DNA of 6,835 nt. Origin: Bryobacterales bacterium. GTDB lineage: Bacteria > Acidobacteriota > Terriglobia > Bryobacterales > Bryobacteraceae. This document shows positions 6,816 through 6,835 of the stretch, piece by piece. How positions within the stretch are numbered: the stretch's first letter is position 1; each line of letters begins with the position of its first letter. Under the pieces are notes generated by a model. It was not told the DNA's origin and did not search any database. It saw nothing but the letters and a program-made list of their open reading frames with translations. The position numbers were made by a program, and so were the translations under genes. The stretch lies in NCBI GenBank assembly GCA_003132865.1, contig PKYZ01000279.1, positions 1-6,835 on the forward strand. Direction: 5' to 3'.

Positions 6816-6835
6816 GTGGGGCAGGCCCCCGGCCT
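6816..6835. repeat. Palindrome after the amylase gene, cut by the window end
   Basis: Directly after the TAA, GTGGGGCAGG (6816-6825) is the exact reverse complement of bases 22-31 at the other end of the window. Within the visible part, AGGCC (6823-6827) pairs with GGCCT (6831-6835) around CCC. If the bases beyond the window continue as GCCCC, the stem would be about ten pairs, a strong hairpin able to end transcription or protect mRNA; that continuation is a prediction, not seen. It looks like the same class of intergenic element as at 6-26. Confidence 0.45.

Overview
This window holds a compact block of histidine-biosynthesis genes, all on the + strand, followed by a separate exported GH13 starch-degrading enzyme. 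High G+C (about two thirds in the his genes by hand count of sample lines), the hisC-HAD-hisB-hisH arrangement, the style of the HisA sequence and the SusA-like amylase suggest a soil-type Acidobacteriota bacterium (Solibacter/Bryobacter-like). This is inference from gene style; there is no rRNA or other marker in the window.

Layout: a short palindrome (6-26); hisC (67-1158); a DxD-type HAD phosphatase gene overlapping it (1143-1820); hisB (1820-2407); hisH (2404-3000); a small predicted membrane-anchored protein of lower G+C (3002-3412); hisF (3424-4185); hisA (4185-4907); then, after 24 bases, a GH13 alpha-amylase/neopullulanase-like gene with a probable signal peptide (4932-6815). The window ends inside a second palindrome (6816-6835) that shares an inverted 10-base word with the first. 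There is no gene-free stretch longer than 66 bases. I see no tRNA, rRNA, CRISPR array or transposase.

How the genes work together: HisA isomerises ProFAR to PRFAR. HisH and HisF form the glutamine amidotransferase/cyclase that turns PRFAR into imidazole glycerol phosphate (IGP) and AICAR. HisB dehydrates IGP to imidazole acetol phosphate, and HisC transaminates that to histidinol phosphate. The HAD protein is the natural candidate for the next step, histidinol-phosphate phosphatase, because this HisB lacks the phosphatase domain found in the enterobacterial fusion. hisG, hisD and hisI/hisE are not here and must lie elsewhere. Most junctions overlap (16 bases, TGATG, ATGA, TGATG), which indicates one co-translated operon. 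The exception is the hisH-hisF junction, where the small foreign-looking gene sits.

This is mainly an ordinary metabolic region and I find no convincing undescribed system. The most interesting points are the HAD phosphatase candidate, a divergent HisA with Glu in place of the usual second catalytic Asp and placed after hisF instead of before it, the unexplained small membrane protein in the position hisA usually occupies, a likely leaderless GTG start for the amylase, and the related palindromes at the two ends.
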